A stretch of 33,864 nt of DNA, taken from contig JAKOTZ010000127.1 of NCBI GenBank assembly GCA_029776995.1, positions 1 through 33,864 on the forward strand, in the 5' to 3' direction. Positions 1 through 8,635 of this stretch are shown in pieces; within the stretch, counting starts at the first letter, position 1; each line of letters opens with the position of its first letter. The notes under the pieces are model-generated. The model saw only the letters and a program-made list of their open reading frames with translations. It was not told the origin of the DNA and searched no databases. Both the position numbers and the translations under genes were made by a program. The stretch is from Candidatus Hydrogenedentota bacterium. Lineage in GTDB: Bacteria; Hydrogenedentota; Hydrogenedentia; Hydrogenedentales; CAITNO01.

Positions 1-996
1 CAAATATCAATATTAAAAGACAAAAACGAAAATAAGGGATATTTCGAAATCCAGGTCTCGATAAAGAAAAATGCCTCGCTGAAAATTCTGCCCAAAGACA
101 TCACATTTGTGCTGGACGCATCCAGCAGCATTACCCAGCGGAAGCTGGACCTCAACGTCAGGGCCGTTTCCCGGGTGCTGAACCTGCTGCGTCTGGAAGA
201 CCGCTTCAATATCGTAGTGTTCCGGGATAATCCGGTGTTTTTCAGTCCCAACCGCCGGCCGGCCACGCCGGAAGCTATCGCCGAAGCCCAAAAATTCATC
301 AAAGGGATCCAGTCCATCGGCCAGACGGATGTATTTGCCGCCCTGAGCGCCGTCATTACGGATCCACCCCGAACGGGAATCCCCGGCCTGATCTTCGTAC
401 TGACCGACGGCCAGCCCACCACCGGACTGCAGGATACCCGGGCCATCATTAACCAGGTGTCCGATAACAACCGTTCGGGAAACACCCTGTTTCCCTTTGG
501 CAGCGGCAATCGGGTAAACCAGTATCTAATGGACCTGCTGGCCTACCGCAATCGGGGAAAATCCATGGTGGAACCCAGTATCGACCGCACAGACGACTCT
601 TTCCTGCGGTTTTTTGAAGATTTGCTGGACCCCGTGCTGGTCAATATCCGGACCGATTACAGCCGTACAGGCGCGTCGGAAATCTACCCTTCGGCCATGC
701 CCGACTTTTACCTGAAGTGGCCGGTCAAGGTCTACGGAAGGTTCGATCCGGATAAGGAAAAAGAACTGGTCATGCGCATTTCAGGCCGGGCGCTGGACCG
801 CCAGAAAGAACTTATCTTCAAGGCTCGGCTGGATAACGCCCCTGCAGCCGATCCGGAAGTCCGGAAACGCTGGGCTTTTGCCAAAGCCTACCACATCATC
901 AGCGAAATCGCCCGGTCCGGTGAACGGCCGGAGTTGCTGCAGACGCTTCGGGAACTGCGGGACCAGTACGGCGTAAAAACGGTGTACAGCCAGTGA
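1..996 (+). CDS. ITIH-like von Willebrand factor A domain protein, 5' truncated
   Basis: The reading frame is open from base 1, so the GTG at 109 in the ORF track is inside the domain (it falls in the first beta strand) and the true start lies upstream of the window. The visible 331 residues hold a VWA domain with a complete metal-ion-dependent adhesion site: DASSS near fragment residue 39, Thr109 in GQTD and Asp136 in LTDG. The order and spacing, including the run after the VWA core about bulk residues such as FFEDLLDPVL, resemble inter-alpha-trypsin inhibitor (VIT-VWA) proteins, which are usually exported and bind ligands through Mg2+. The C-terminal 80 residues include a short helical tail. 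It ends in a 4-base GTGA overlap with the kinase gene downstream, suggesting coupled translation. The N-terminal VIT domain and any signal peptide cannot be seen here. Confidence 0.85.
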   Translation, partial: QISILKDKNENKGYFEIQVSIKKNASLKILPKDITFVLDASSSITQRKLDLNVRAVSRVLNLLRLEDRFNIVVFRDNPVFFSPNRRPATPEAIAEAQKFIKGIQSIGQTDVFAALSAVITDPPRTGIPGLIFVLTDGQPTTGLQDTRAIINQVSDNNRSGNTLFPFGSGNRVNQYLMDLLAYRNRGKSMVEPSIDRTDDSFLRFFEDLLDPVLVNIRTDYSRTGASEIYPSAMPDFYLKWPVKVYGRFDPDKEKELVMRISGRALDRQKELIFKARLDNAPAADPEVRKRWAFAKAYHIISEIARSGERPELLQTLRELRDQYGVKTVYSQ

Positions 997-2702
997 TCTC
1001 CAATGCCCAGCGCCTCCCGAGCGGCAATCTGGTTCCTCCCCTGTCCTGCACCGAATGGCTGGAGCGGCTGGACCGTTCACAGGACGGCTGGCCGGATCTG
1101 TTCCGGATATACGGGAACCGGCCGGATCTGGTCCGCCAAAAGGTGCGGCTAATTCGCGCGGGGCTCTTCCATTTTCTTTCGGTTCACGGGAACCTTTCCG
1201 TCCGCGTGTACCGGGCCCCAGGCCGGATCAACCTGCGGGGGATGCACGTGGATACCCACGGCGGCTGGCTGAACCTGCAGACCCACCACCGGGAAACCCT
1301 GGTTGCGGCCGCCAAAACCGATGATCCTGTTCACCGGTACGCCAACGGGGATCCGGCTTTTACAGGGGTTGAATTTACGCTCACGCCGTACCTGGACCGC
1401 CTGGCATCCGTTCGCCAGCGACACACTCCCGACGATCCCGCGGCCCTGCTGGAACTGGCTGACATTCAGGCAGGTTCCGGACTGCCATCCTGGGGACGTT
1501 ACGCTTTGGGAACCGCCCTCACGGCCATTTTTCATGGATCGCCTCCGGATGGAGGGCTCAGGGCGGTTGTCTGGAGCGATACGGTTCAGGGCGCGTCCCT
1601 GAGTTCGTCGGCATCGCTGTGCGTGGCGCTGACGCTCGCCCAGTGGGGGCGCGCCGGCATGACCCCGCCCCTGGCCCCGCTGGTCCACGGGTCCCGGCAG
1701 GCGGAATGGTTCGCCGGCGCGCGGGTGGGACTGAGCGACCAGGGAGCCGTTGCGCTGGGGCAACCGGGTTCAGTACTGTTTACGGCACTGTGGGGACCGG
1801 AACTTTTTCCTGCACCTCCCGCCTGGCACCCATTTCCGGAGGATGCGACCATTCTTATCCTCCACACGTTCACCAGCAGGCACCTGAGCGGCAGCAGGCG
1901 GGCCGATTACGCGCGCAACCGTTTTGCCTATTCCATGGCGCTGCGCATGCTGGAATCCGCCGCGGCCCCCCTGCGTGGGCCGTATCAGCCGATTGCTTTT
2001 TCCACCTTTCCCGAAGTGCTGGCAGCCTTCCCGGACAACTGCGACCGGTTAAGGCTCATCGCAAACCTACCCGACAGCCTGGATCTCGCGGATCTGGAAC
2101 ACCGGTACGGCATTTTCGCCGTCCGCGAGGCATATGACCGTCTCTTTGGAGACCTCCCCCCCGCGGAGCGGCCGACCCGGTTCGCCATCCGGGGCCCCGT
2201 ACTGTTCGGGCTGGCAGAAACACTTCGGGCCCACCGGTTTTTTGAAGCCCTGCGATCAAACGACCTGGAACGAATGGGCCTGCTGATGCGGATCGGGCAC
2301 GATGGCGACCGGGTTACGGACACGGCCGGACGCCCATATACGGTCCCGACTGACTCGGCAACGATCCGGGAATGGATCGCCCGGAACCGTCCCCTGGAGG
2401 AGTGCCCAGGCGCTTATGGCGCGAGCACGCCGACCCTGGACAGGGCAGTGGATACAGCCACCCAGGCGGGAGCGGTCGGCGCGTGCCTGACCGGCGCGGG
2501 TATGGGCGGGGCGGCGCTGGCATTGTGCCGGAAAACGGACGCGGAAGCGATCCGGGAATCCATCGCGCGCTGCCTGGCGTCAGATGATTTTCAGCGGCTC
2601 CGCGGCCGCGATGCCCAGCCATGGCCGGAAGACGCAGCCCAGACCGCCGTGGAAGAAAATATAGCGGTGGCCGGCGCGGGAATACTTCCGCCACCCGCGT
2701 AA
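993..2702 (+). CDS. Galactokinase-like GHMP kinase, long divergent form
   Basis: This looks like an ATP-dependent sugar 1-kinase of the GHMP superfamily, closest to galactokinase. Seen: an N-terminal galactokinase-type segment, APGR at residues 75-78, the phosphate-binding GASLSSSASL at 200-209, the catalytic-base Asp249 in GLSDQ, and the third motif TGAGMGG at 500-506. At 569 residues it is much longer than the roughly 390 of classical GalK, with the extra length spread through the middle and C-terminal half. The GalK signature G-E-H-T-D is here G-M-H-V-D (83-87), so the sugar-contacting Glu is Met; the Arg, His and Asp of the site are kept. The substrate may therefore be a different sugar, and I give no symbol. 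The GTG start overlaps the stop of the VWA gene (GTGA). It converges on rsmE with only 23 bases between. Confidence 0.8.
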   Translation: MISNAQRLPSGNLVPPLSCTEWLERLDRSQDGWPDLFRIYGNRPDLVRQKVRLIRAGLFHFLSVHGNLSVRVYRAPGRINLRGMHVDTHGGWLNLQTHHRETLVAAAKTDDPVHRYANGDPAFTGVEFTLTPYLDRLASVRQRHTPDDPAALLELADIQAGSGLPSWGRYALGTALTAIFHGSPPDGGLRAVVWSDTVQGASLSSSASLCVALTLAQWGRAGMTPPLAPLVHGSRQAEWFAGARVGLSDQGAVALGQPGSVLFTALWGPELFPAPPAWHPFPEDATILILHTFTSRHLSGSRRADYARNRFAYSMALRMLESAAAPLRGPYQPIAFSTFPEVLAAFPDNCDRLRLIANLPDSLDLADLEHRYGIFAVREAYDRLFGDLPPAERPTRFAIRGPVLFGLAETLRAHRFFEALRSNDLERMGLLMRIGHDGDRVTDTAGRPYTVPTDSATIREWIARNRPLEECPGAYGASTPTLDRAVDTATQAGAVGACLTGAGMGGAALALCRKTDAEAIRESIARCLASDDFQRLRGRDAQPWPEDAAQTAVEENIAVAGAGILPPPA

Positions 2703-2725
2703 CCGCATGACTGGGAACAAGATAA

Positions 2726-3460
2726 CTACCCGGCTGACAGCCGCGTTCCCAGCCTTCCCAGGGCATTCAGGACCAGCGCGCAGGCTGTAACAGCGGCCAC
2801 CTCCGTCCGCAGCACCTGCGGCCCCAGGGAAATCGGCACTGCTCCCGCGTCACGCAGGAGTGCTGCCTCGTTCCGGGTAAAGCCGCCCTCCGGACCGATA
2901 ACCACACCGCAGTCCCCTTGGATTACGGATCGCTCCGCGTGAGGCAACAGCCCGGGTTCCACCGCGGCCAGCCAGAAACGGCTGGGATTTTCAGCCAGAA
3001 GCTCCTCCAGCCGGGCCGCGACGGCCAGCGCCGGCAGGCGGTTCCGGCCGCACTGCTTGCAGGATGCCACAGCGACCCGGGCCATCCGCTGGGACAGCGC
3101 CGGTTTGTGCTGGGAACGCTCCGCCCTCCAGAACGTAACGCGGTCCACTCCCAGGTCTACGGCGCGGGCCACGATTTCATCGGCCACAGCGGCAGACTGC
3201 GGCCAGGCGCAGGCCATAAGGAAATCCTGACGCGGTAGCGGATCTTCGCCGGTTTCAGCGGACAGCATGGCAGCCCGGTTTTTACCGTATATCCGCAGGG
3301 GACCCAGCGCCCAGGCGCCTTGACCGTTAAATACCATACACGTATCCCCGTCCACCAGGCGCAGTACCCGAACCGCATGGTGGGCTTCTTCTGTCGGTAA
3401 GACAACTTCCTGTCCATTCAGAAAGGCAGCATTCGGAATATAAAAACGGGGCGGCAGCAT
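2726..3460 (-). CDS. rsmE: 16S rRNA (uracil-1498-N3)-methyltransferase RsmE
   Basis: RsmE is a SPOUT-fold, SAM-dependent enzyme that methylates N3 of U1498 in 16S rRNA of the assembled 30S subunit. The 244 residues match the usual length. Seen: an N-terminal PUA-like part (RFYIPN, then HHAVRVLRLVDGD), a central block with ARAVDLGV and SCKQCGRNRLP, and the C-terminal knot with IGPEGGFTRNEA and LGPQVLRTEVAA, which form the SAM pocket. The ATG at 3460 is preceded by AGGAG with an 8-base spacer. It is divergent from the M28 peptidase gene and convergent with the kinase gene, so it is probably transcribed alone. Confidence 0.95.
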   Translation of the reverse strand: MLPPRFYIPNAAFLNGQEVVLPTEEAHHAVRVLRLVDGDTCMVFNGQGAWALGPLRIYGKNRAAMLSAETGEDPLPRQDFLMACAWPQSAAVADEIVARAVDLGVDRVTFWRAERSQHKPALSQRMARVAVASCKQCGRNRLPALAVAARLEELLAENPSRFWLAAVEPGLLPHAERSVIQGDCGVVIGPEGGFTRNEAALLRDAGAVPISLGPQVLRTEVAAVTACALVLNALGRLGTRLSAG

Positions 3461-3565
3461 GACTGGATCTCCTACAGATCCGCATTATGCGATTTTGTGG
3501 ACGTGCCGATGCAACCGGCAGCCTCGTGAAATGGTCCAAACAGCAGTCTTCGAATTCCATTGAAC

Positions 3566-3572
3566 AGGAGGT
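3566..3572 (+). promoter_or_regulatory. Strong Shine-Dalgarno site for the M28 peptidase gene
   Basis: AGGAGGT lies 7 bases before the ATG at 3580. It decides the start: the ORF track begins 31 codons earlier at 3487, where there is no such site and the residues are hydrophilic, while the start at 3580 puts a hydrophobic signal-anchor at the N-terminus. Confidence 0.8.
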
Positions 3573-3579
3573 ATTCAAG

Positions 3580-5937
3580 ATGGCGTATCCCCGGTGGGTC
3601 TGGCTGCTGTTTTTTTCGGTGTTGGCCATAGTGTTCATGTCCTGGTGGGCCTCCCTTCCCCCTTCTCCAAAACCCATCGACGCGCCTCCCGAACAGTTTT
3701 CGGCAGAGCGGGCCATGGTCCACCTGAAAGACCTGGCGCGGGCGCCTCATCCGGCGGGGTCTCCGGAGAACGATCGGGTATTTGAAAGGATTCAGGAGAT
3801 CCTTCGGGAAATGGGGGTTGAGATGGAGGTCATCAATGAACCGGCAGTCCATGGAGACCGAAGGGCGGCCTGGGGGCGCGCGGTGCTGGCGCGTATCCGC
3901 GGCACAGACCCGGACGGCAAAGCGATCGCGGTGGATGCCCATTTCGACTCTGTACCGTATGGTCCCGGAGCGGCGGACGACCTGTCCGGGGGAGTGGCAA
4001 TGCTCGAGGCCTGCCGCGCCCTGAAATATCTTCCTCCCCTGCGCCATGATGTGATTTTCGTATTTTCTGACCAGGAAGAAGTAGGCGGCGACGGCGCGCG
4101 GGCTTTTTCGCGCCATCCCTGGTACAACGACGTGGCCGTGGTGCTGGGGCTCGAGGTGCGGGGGGTAAAAGGTCCTTCCCTGATGTTTGAAACATCGGAC
4201 CGCAATGGGCCGATCATCCGCCATCTGGCCCTGTCCGGCGCGCCGGTCAGAACCAATTCCATTTTTTTCGGCATCTACGACCGACTGCCCTTTGGCAGTA
4301 ATTTCGGCCACTACAAACGTTCGCGCCCCGGTTACAACCTGGCTTTCGTCGACGGATTTGCCTATTACCACACCATGCTGGACCGGCCGGACAAAGTCAG
4401 CCTGGCCTCCATACAGCACCACGGGGAACAGGTGCTGGCCCTGTGCCGGTATTTTGGCAGCCTGGAGCAATTGGACCGCGAAAAAATGTACGGTCCAAAC
4501 CTGACCTACTTCAATCTGATCGGCTCCAAGGTTATCCTTTATCCGCCCTGGGTGGACCAGGCGCTGCTGGGGCTTGCGCTGATCCTGCTGGGGCTTGCAC
4601 TGGGAACCGGTTTTACCCGGGGCGCGCTGCGTCCGTCCGGAATGTTGTCGGCCATGGGCGTGGCGCTGGTCTGCCTTGCGCTGGGGGCGGCAGCCGCCTT
4701 CGCCGCGGGCGTGGTGCCCATATTCTTCTGGCGGGAAGCGGCGCTGTACAGTTATAAGTACTACGCGCTTGCGGCGCTCCTGCTGGCGGCCGGCCTGTGC
4801 GCCGCAGCATCCGGATGGCGGCATCCCCGGCCGGCGGAACTTGCTGCCGCGGGCCTGCTGCTCTGGCTGGCTCCCACGGCCGTGTTCTTCCGGTACGCCG
4901 CGGAAGGGCTGCACTTGGCGGTATTCCCCCTGCTGGCGGGCACGCTGGGTGTACTGGCCTCCGTCCGCAACCCGGAAGCGGAACCTTCACCGGCCGCCCG
5001 GTGGGTACTGCTGGCGTGCTGGGCTCCGGTAATCAGCATTCTCACGCCACTTTTTGATTATTCCCTGCACACGCTGACCAGCGCGATCATGCTGGGGCTG
5101 TGTCCCCTGTTCGCGCTGCTGACGCTTATGATGGCTCCCCTGACCGAGCCGCTGTTCCGCATGGGCTGGAAACTCCGGGTTGCGGCAATGCTTGCTCTGC
5201 TGCTGGCAGGAACAGCCGTACTGGGGGTTGGCATCCTGAAAAACCGTCCGACGCCGGATTCGCCCGCGCTGAACTGCCTGTGCTACGCCGTTGATTTCCG
5301 GGAAAGCAAAGCCTGGTGGCTCAGTTCGGACCGCAACAACGCGGAATGGTTCCGGGATATTTTCAAACGGGAGTTTCCTTTTGGGCTTTACCGGAATGAT
5401 CCTCCCACGGACGCGTGGACATCCCGGTATTTTCCCGCGGGCACGCCACGGGAGAGCGCGGAACCGTTCCGCCCGGGCGACCAGCGTCTGTACCTGAAGG
5501 CGCCCGCTCCGCTTCCGCCTTTTAAACCGCTGGAGATGGAAGTCCTGGAACGGTCTGAAGACAACGGACAGGTCCACTGGAAGGTCCGGGTATGGTCTCC
5601 CCGCCAGGCGTCCCGAATCTGGATTAAAAACGCCGGCAACAGTGCGCTGGCGTCGTTCAGCATAGCGGGGAACAGCGTGAAGGACTGCGGTCCCGGAGAA
5701 GATTTTGCCCTGTACTACATGCCGGCAGCGGGCACGGAAATCGCGTTTTCTCTGCCGGCCGGAGAATCACCGGCCTTTGACGTCCGGGAAGAATCCTGGA
5801 TTATGCCGACCGACATCGAAGGATACGAACCCAGGCCGCCGCACATGATTCCGGAGCCAAACCGGGTACTCGACTTTTACTCGCGCATGCACAGCGAACA
5901 CGTTTACAGCGTCTCCCGGATCAGCCTGGCTCCGTAA
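3580..5937 (+). CDS. Membrane-anchored M28-family zinc metallopeptidase
   Basis: A predicted 785-residue membrane protease. An N-terminal anchor (about residues 6-25) leads into an exported M28 aminopeptidase-type domain. The expected two-zinc ligand set is visible: His121 in HFDS, Asp133/134 in AADD, Glu166-Glu167 in DQEE (general base plus ligand), Glu192 in LEVRG and His264 in YHTMLD. From about residue 325 to 550 follow roughly eight hydrophobic, Ala/Leu-rich membrane segments, and then a C-terminal soluble domain of about 230 residues. This order (M28 domain, multi-span membrane part, soluble tail) is that of the ERMP1/Fxna and vacuolar membrane protease group. The substrate is unknown; release of N-terminal amino acids from peptides at the envelope is a reasonable inference. 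It appears to be a single-gene unit. Confidence 0.85.
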   Translation: MAYPRWVWLLFFSVLAIVFMSWWASLPPSPKPIDAPPEQFSAERAMVHLKDLARAPHPAGSPENDRVFERIQEILREMGVEMEVINEPAVHGDRRAAWGRAVLARIRGTDPDGKAIAVDAHFDSVPYGPGAADDLSGGVAMLEACRALKYLPPLRHDVIFVFSDQEEVGGDGARAFSRHPWYNDVAVVLGLEVRGVKGPSLMFETSDRNGPIIRHLALSGAPVRTNSIFFGIYDRLPFGSNFGHYKRSRPGYNLAFVDGFAYYHTMLDRPDKVSLASIQHHGEQVLALCRYFGSLEQLDREKMYGPNLTYFNLIGSKVILYPPWVDQALLGLALILLGLALGTGFTRGALRPSGMLSAMGVALVCLALGAAAAFAAGVVPIFFWREAALYSYKYYALAALLLAAGLCAAASGWRHPRPAELAAAGLLLWLAPTAVFFRYAAEGLHLAVFPLLAGTLGVLASVRNPEAEPSPAARWVLLACWAPVISILTPLFDYSLHTLTSAIMLGLCPLFALLTLMMAPLTEPLFRMGWKLRVAAMLALLLAGTAVLGVGILKNRPTPDSPALNCLCYAVDFRESKAWWLSSDRNNAEWFRDIFKREFPFGLYRNDPPTDAWTSRYFPAGTPRESAEPFRPGDQRLYLKAPAPLPPFKPLEMEVLERSEDNGQVHWKVRVWSPRQASRIWIKNAGNSALASFSIAGNSVKDCGPGEDFALYYMPAAGTEIAFSLPAGESPAFDVREESWIMPTDIEGYEPRPPHMIPEPNRVLDFYSRMHSEHVYSVSRISLAP

Positions 5938-5966
5938 CGTAACAGAATAACAGAAAAACTGCCGGG

Positions 5967-5996
5967 TTGACGGACAGTCGCGGTGGAAGGTATGAG
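5967..5996 (+). promoter_or_regulatory. Possible sigma70-type promoter for the GH127 gene
   Basis: TTGACG and TATGAG are separated by 18 bases in the 169-base gap between the M28 and GH127 genes. The -35 box is good, the -10 box only fair. Transcription would begin near 6003, leaving a leader of about 100 bases in which I see no recognisable riboswitch. Confidence 0.35.
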
Positions 5997-6091
5997 TATT
6001 CTCCGACCGCGGCGAACAACAGGGTTATCCTTTCGCGAACCCGTATTGCATTATGGCCGGATGCTCTGGCATGCTGTGTTTTAATCATGAA

Positions 6092-6099
6092 GAGGGAGG
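6092..6099 (+). promoter_or_regulatory. Shine-Dalgarno site deciding the GH127 start
   Basis: GAGGGAGG ends 7 bases before the ATG at 6107. It favours that start over the ATG at 6053 used in the ORF track, and the chosen start gives a normal signal peptide. Confidence 0.75.
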
Positions 6100-6106
6100 C
6101 CAAAAC

Positions 6107-7915
6107 ATGCCGCAAAGCAAGTTTCTTCCAGTTGTGGCGGTTCTTCTTTTTGCGACCGCGCCGGGGATGAACCAGGGATTCTGTGACGGCCATTTCATTC
6201 CCGGGGGGGAACTGGCCGCCCGGATCGACCTGACCCACCAGCGGTTCGACTGGATCCAGGAACCGGCCTTTTCAGATGTGTTCATCCTGCAGGACGTGGC
6301 CCTGGACCCGGCTACGCCGCGGCGGTTCCAGGAATTCAGCGGAGACGTATCGGGGCGTTTTCTGGGCGCCCTGGCCCTGACGGCGCGGGGGGCATCAGAC
6401 TGGCAGCGCCTGGACCGCCTGGTTGAAAAAATCATCGGCTTTCAGCGAGCAGACGGCAGGTTCGGCAACGCGGAGCTGCCCTTTGACGCGGCATCGGTGG
6501 GGCGGGACCAGATGGCGCTTCTGTGGGGCAACGGCCGCCTGCTTACCGGGCTGATGGAATACTGGGACAAACGCCGGAATCCCGAGGCGCTCGCCGCGGC
6601 CCGCCGGCTGGGCGATTTTCTGCTGGGCGTTTTTGAAGACTGCTCTTCTCCCGCCGTGGTTGAACGGCTCCGAGGCGCCGCGGCCAATGGGTATATCTGC
6701 TTCACGCAGCTGAACGAGGGGCTGGAGCTGCTCAGCCGCGCCACGGGGGAAGAAAAGTACCGCCATGCCGCCCGGCGGATGCTGTCCATGATGGATCCCG
6801 CCGCGGAAGGCGCCCAGCATACCCACGGTTTCCTGACCACCATGCGGGGCCATATGATGATCTTTGAAAGCACCGGAGACCGGACGCTGCTGGAAGAAAC
6901 GCTGGGCCGCTGGCGGGAAATTGAAGCGGGAAGCTTTCTGCTGACCAACGGCGGGGTGCTGGAGTATTTCAAACACGACTACAACCGGGATGAGGGATGC
7001 TCCGAATCGGATCTGCTGCGGCTCTGCCTGCAGCTTTGGCGCGCGACCGGCAATAACATCTGGCTGGACCGCGCGGAAAAATGCCTGGTGAACGTGTTCA
7101 GCGCGTGCCAGTTTGAAACGGGCGATTTCGGGCACCGGTGCTACGACCACTGGGGCTACATCGCCACGCCCGGTCCCGGAAGGGCCTGGTGGTGCTGCAC
7201 AATGCACGGCCTTCGCGCGCTCGCCGACGTGGCGGATGCGGTAGTTACAGCGGCTTCCGACGGCATCCGGGTAAACCTGTTTTTCAGCGGCCATTACGAG
7301 GAAGACGGCTTCGCCCTCGACATGAGCAGGACCGGGGGTAATGGCGGAACTTTTACGTATAACATCCGGTTCAGCCGCGTGGAGCCGGACGCCCGCGAGA
7401 AACCGGTGCTGATCCGATACCCGGAATGGGCCGGCCCAATAGCCGCGCGGGTCAATGGACAGCCGGTCCAGCCTGAAATCAGCAACGGCTACGGACGGCT
7501 TACCGGCCCGTGGCACACGGGGGATACCGTCGAGGTTGCTGTTACCTGCCGCGTACGGATGCTGTCCCGGGATGGAAGTGAAATTAAGGAACCGCTTCCG
7601 GACCAGCCCTTTGAAGCGGCGCTCTTCGTGGGCCCCTGGCTGATGGCGGTAAGCGCGGCTGTCAATCCGATGTTCCACGGGGAGCCTTATCTGGAAAACA
7701 TCATGGAAGTGGGCAGCCTGGCGACCCTGCAGGAATCCGTATTCTTCGCGGATGAAGAACGGTATCCCCTGGAAAGCGGCCCCCGGCTGACGGTTCCCTA
7801 TCGGCATAGAGGCTTCACGGAACCCGCAACGGCGGAATTACGGCCCATTTCGGACCAGACCCGGTATGTCCAGACGACACTGACCTACTGGCACCGCTGG
7901 CAGAAAGCGCGATAA
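6107..7915 (+). CDS. Exported GH127-like (DUF1680) beta-L-arabinofuranosidase
   Basis: Predicted 602-residue glycoside hydrolase with an N-terminal signal peptide (hydrophobic about residues 5-16, cleavage probably near 20-25). The alpha/alpha barrel region and the cysteine-based active site of GH127 are recognisable: Glu296 and Cys298 in DEGCSE, and the pair Cys363-Cys364 in WWCCTMHG. In characterised GH127 enzymes these residues bind zinc and one Cys of the pair is the nucleophile in retaining hydrolysis of beta-L-arabinofuranosides. Related families (GH142, GH146 and other DUF1680 members) share the same layout, so the exact sugar is not settled. A C-terminal beta-sandwich region follows from about residue 480. 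It stands alone, but the window also encodes an exported GH51 arabinofuranosidase 18 kb away, pointing to use of arabinose-containing glycans. Confidence 0.8.
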   Translation: MPQSKFLPVVAVLLFATAPGMNQGFCDGHFIPGGELAARIDLTHQRFDWIQEPAFSDVFILQDVALDPATPRRFQEFSGDVSGRFLGALALTARGASDWQRLDRLVEKIIGFQRADGRFGNAELPFDAASVGRDQMALLWGNGRLLTGLMEYWDKRRNPEALAAARRLGDFLLGVFEDCSSPAVVERLRGAAANGYICFTQLNEGLELLSRATGEEKYRHAARRMLSMMDPAAEGAQHTHGFLTTMRGHMMIFESTGDRTLLEETLGRWREIEAGSFLLTNGGVLEYFKHDYNRDEGCSESDLLRLCLQLWRATGNNIWLDRAEKCLVNVFSACQFETGDFGHRCYDHWGYIATPGPGRAWWCCTMHGLRALADVADAVVTAASDGIRVNLFFSGHYEEDGFALDMSRTGGNGGTFTYNIRFSRVEPDAREKPVLIRYPEWAGPIAARVNGQPVQPEISNGYGRLTGPWHTGDTVEVAVTCRVRMLSRDGSEIKEPLPDQPFEAALFVGPWLMAVSAAVNPMFHGEPYLENIMEVGSLATLQESVFFADEERYPLESGPRLTVPYRHRGFTEPATAELRPISDQTRYVQTTLTYWHRWQKAR

Positions 7916-7976
7916 AACGTCTGACCGGGGTCCGCGGAAAACTGATACCCCTACACCGGAGCAGGCTCAGGACCGG

Positions 7977-8540
7977 TTACTTTTTACGCGACTTTTCCTG
8001 CTGCCTGATTAATTCTTCTTCCCGCTGAAACTCAATGCGGTACCGGTCTCTTCCGAAACGGGCGGCCAGTTGGGCCAGCTCCTCCTGTCCTTTGCCGTCC
8101 AGTTTACGGCCATCGATCCCATAGCGGGGCTTGACTTTCTGGGTCTTCATGGGGCGGAACCACGCCATCAGCGCCAGAATAACCACCGCAAAGGCAAGTT
8201 CCACGTACACGACCCACTCGGGATCATAGCGATCCAGCTTCCACGGAACGAACAGCGGAGTGGTCCACTCTACCGCATCCACGGGCATTCCATCCGGCCG
8301 CAGCGCTTTCATGGAGGAGCTGTTTCTGAACCAGGCGGTCAGCCGGGTGAACACGTGCACCACGGAGTGCATGATCAGCAGATAAATGGAGTATTCGATC
8401 GCGTAGAGGATCAGCGGAATACTCCACTTCCGCAAAAGCACAATGAGAATCAGCGCGACCACGCCCCCCGCGCCATAAGCCACCGCATTTTCCAGAATAT
8501 GGTCCTGAATCGGCTGAATTTCGTATAAAAGTTCGTCCAT
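7977..8540 (-). CDS. Uncharacterised three-span membrane protein
   Basis: I do not recognise a family. The ATG at 8540 (protein starting MDELLYE, 187 residues) is preferred to the track start at 8606, because the extra 22 residues are unlike a leader and a TATAAT-like box lies inside that stretch. Three hydrophobic segments are seen, at about residues 17-35, 41-65 and 109-127. A polar loop of about 45 residues separates the second and third segments, and a charged, helical, Lys/Glu/Gln-rich tail of about 55 residues ends in EKSRKK, probably cytoplasmic. It lies downstream of the TetR gene on the same strand with a 103-base gap, so it could be a target of that regulator, but this is inference from position. 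It converges with the GH127 gene. Confidence 0.65.
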   Translation of the reverse strand: MDELLYEIQPIQDHILENAVAYGAGGVVALILIVLLRKWSIPLILYAIEYSIYLLIMHSVVHVFTRLTAWFRNSSSMKALRPDGMPVDAVEWTTPLFVPWKLDRYDPEWVVYVELAFAVVILALMAWFRPMKTQKVKPRYGIDGRKLDGKGQEELAQLAARFGRDRYRIEFQREEELIRQQEKSRKK

Positions 8541-8568
8541 AGCACACCGCCCGAAACAATCTGTTTTT

Positions 8569-8574
8569 ATTATA
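8569..8574 (-). promoter_or_regulatory. Possible -10 box for the three-span membrane protein gene
   Basis: On the minus strand a perfect TATAAT sits 28 bases before the ATG at 8540. No convincing -35 hexamer is found at the usual distance, so an activator or another sigma factor would be needed if this is a real promoter. Confidence 0.35.
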
Positions 8575-8614
8575 CCCGAGCCTTCCGCCCTGAGCGGATA
8601 CCCCAAACCTCACC

Positions 8615-8635
8615 TTGAAAATAAAATTATTTCAA
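8615..8635. repeat. AT-rich imperfect inverted repeat between TetR and membrane genes
   Basis: TTGAAA and TTTCAA arms, extended by TAA/TTA around a short A-rich centre, form a 21-base dyad in otherwise GC-rich DNA. It lies directly after the TetR stop codon and about 40 bases upstream of the TATAAT box of the membrane-protein gene. It could be an operator or a weak hairpin at the end of the TetR message; it lacks a GC stem and following T-run, so it is not a standard terminator. Confidence 0.4.

Noticed and set aside
3472-4914. A 480-codon minus-strand ORF
   Set aside because: It is antisense to the M28 peptidase gene and its sequence is Gln/Gly/Arg-rich shadow-type.
6395-7807. A 470-codon minus-strand ORF
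   Set aside because: It is antisense to the GH127 gene with its complete active site.
7916-7976. A bidirectional terminator between the converging GH127 and membrane protein genes
   Set aside because: The GACCGG words do not form a compact hairpin and no T-run follows.
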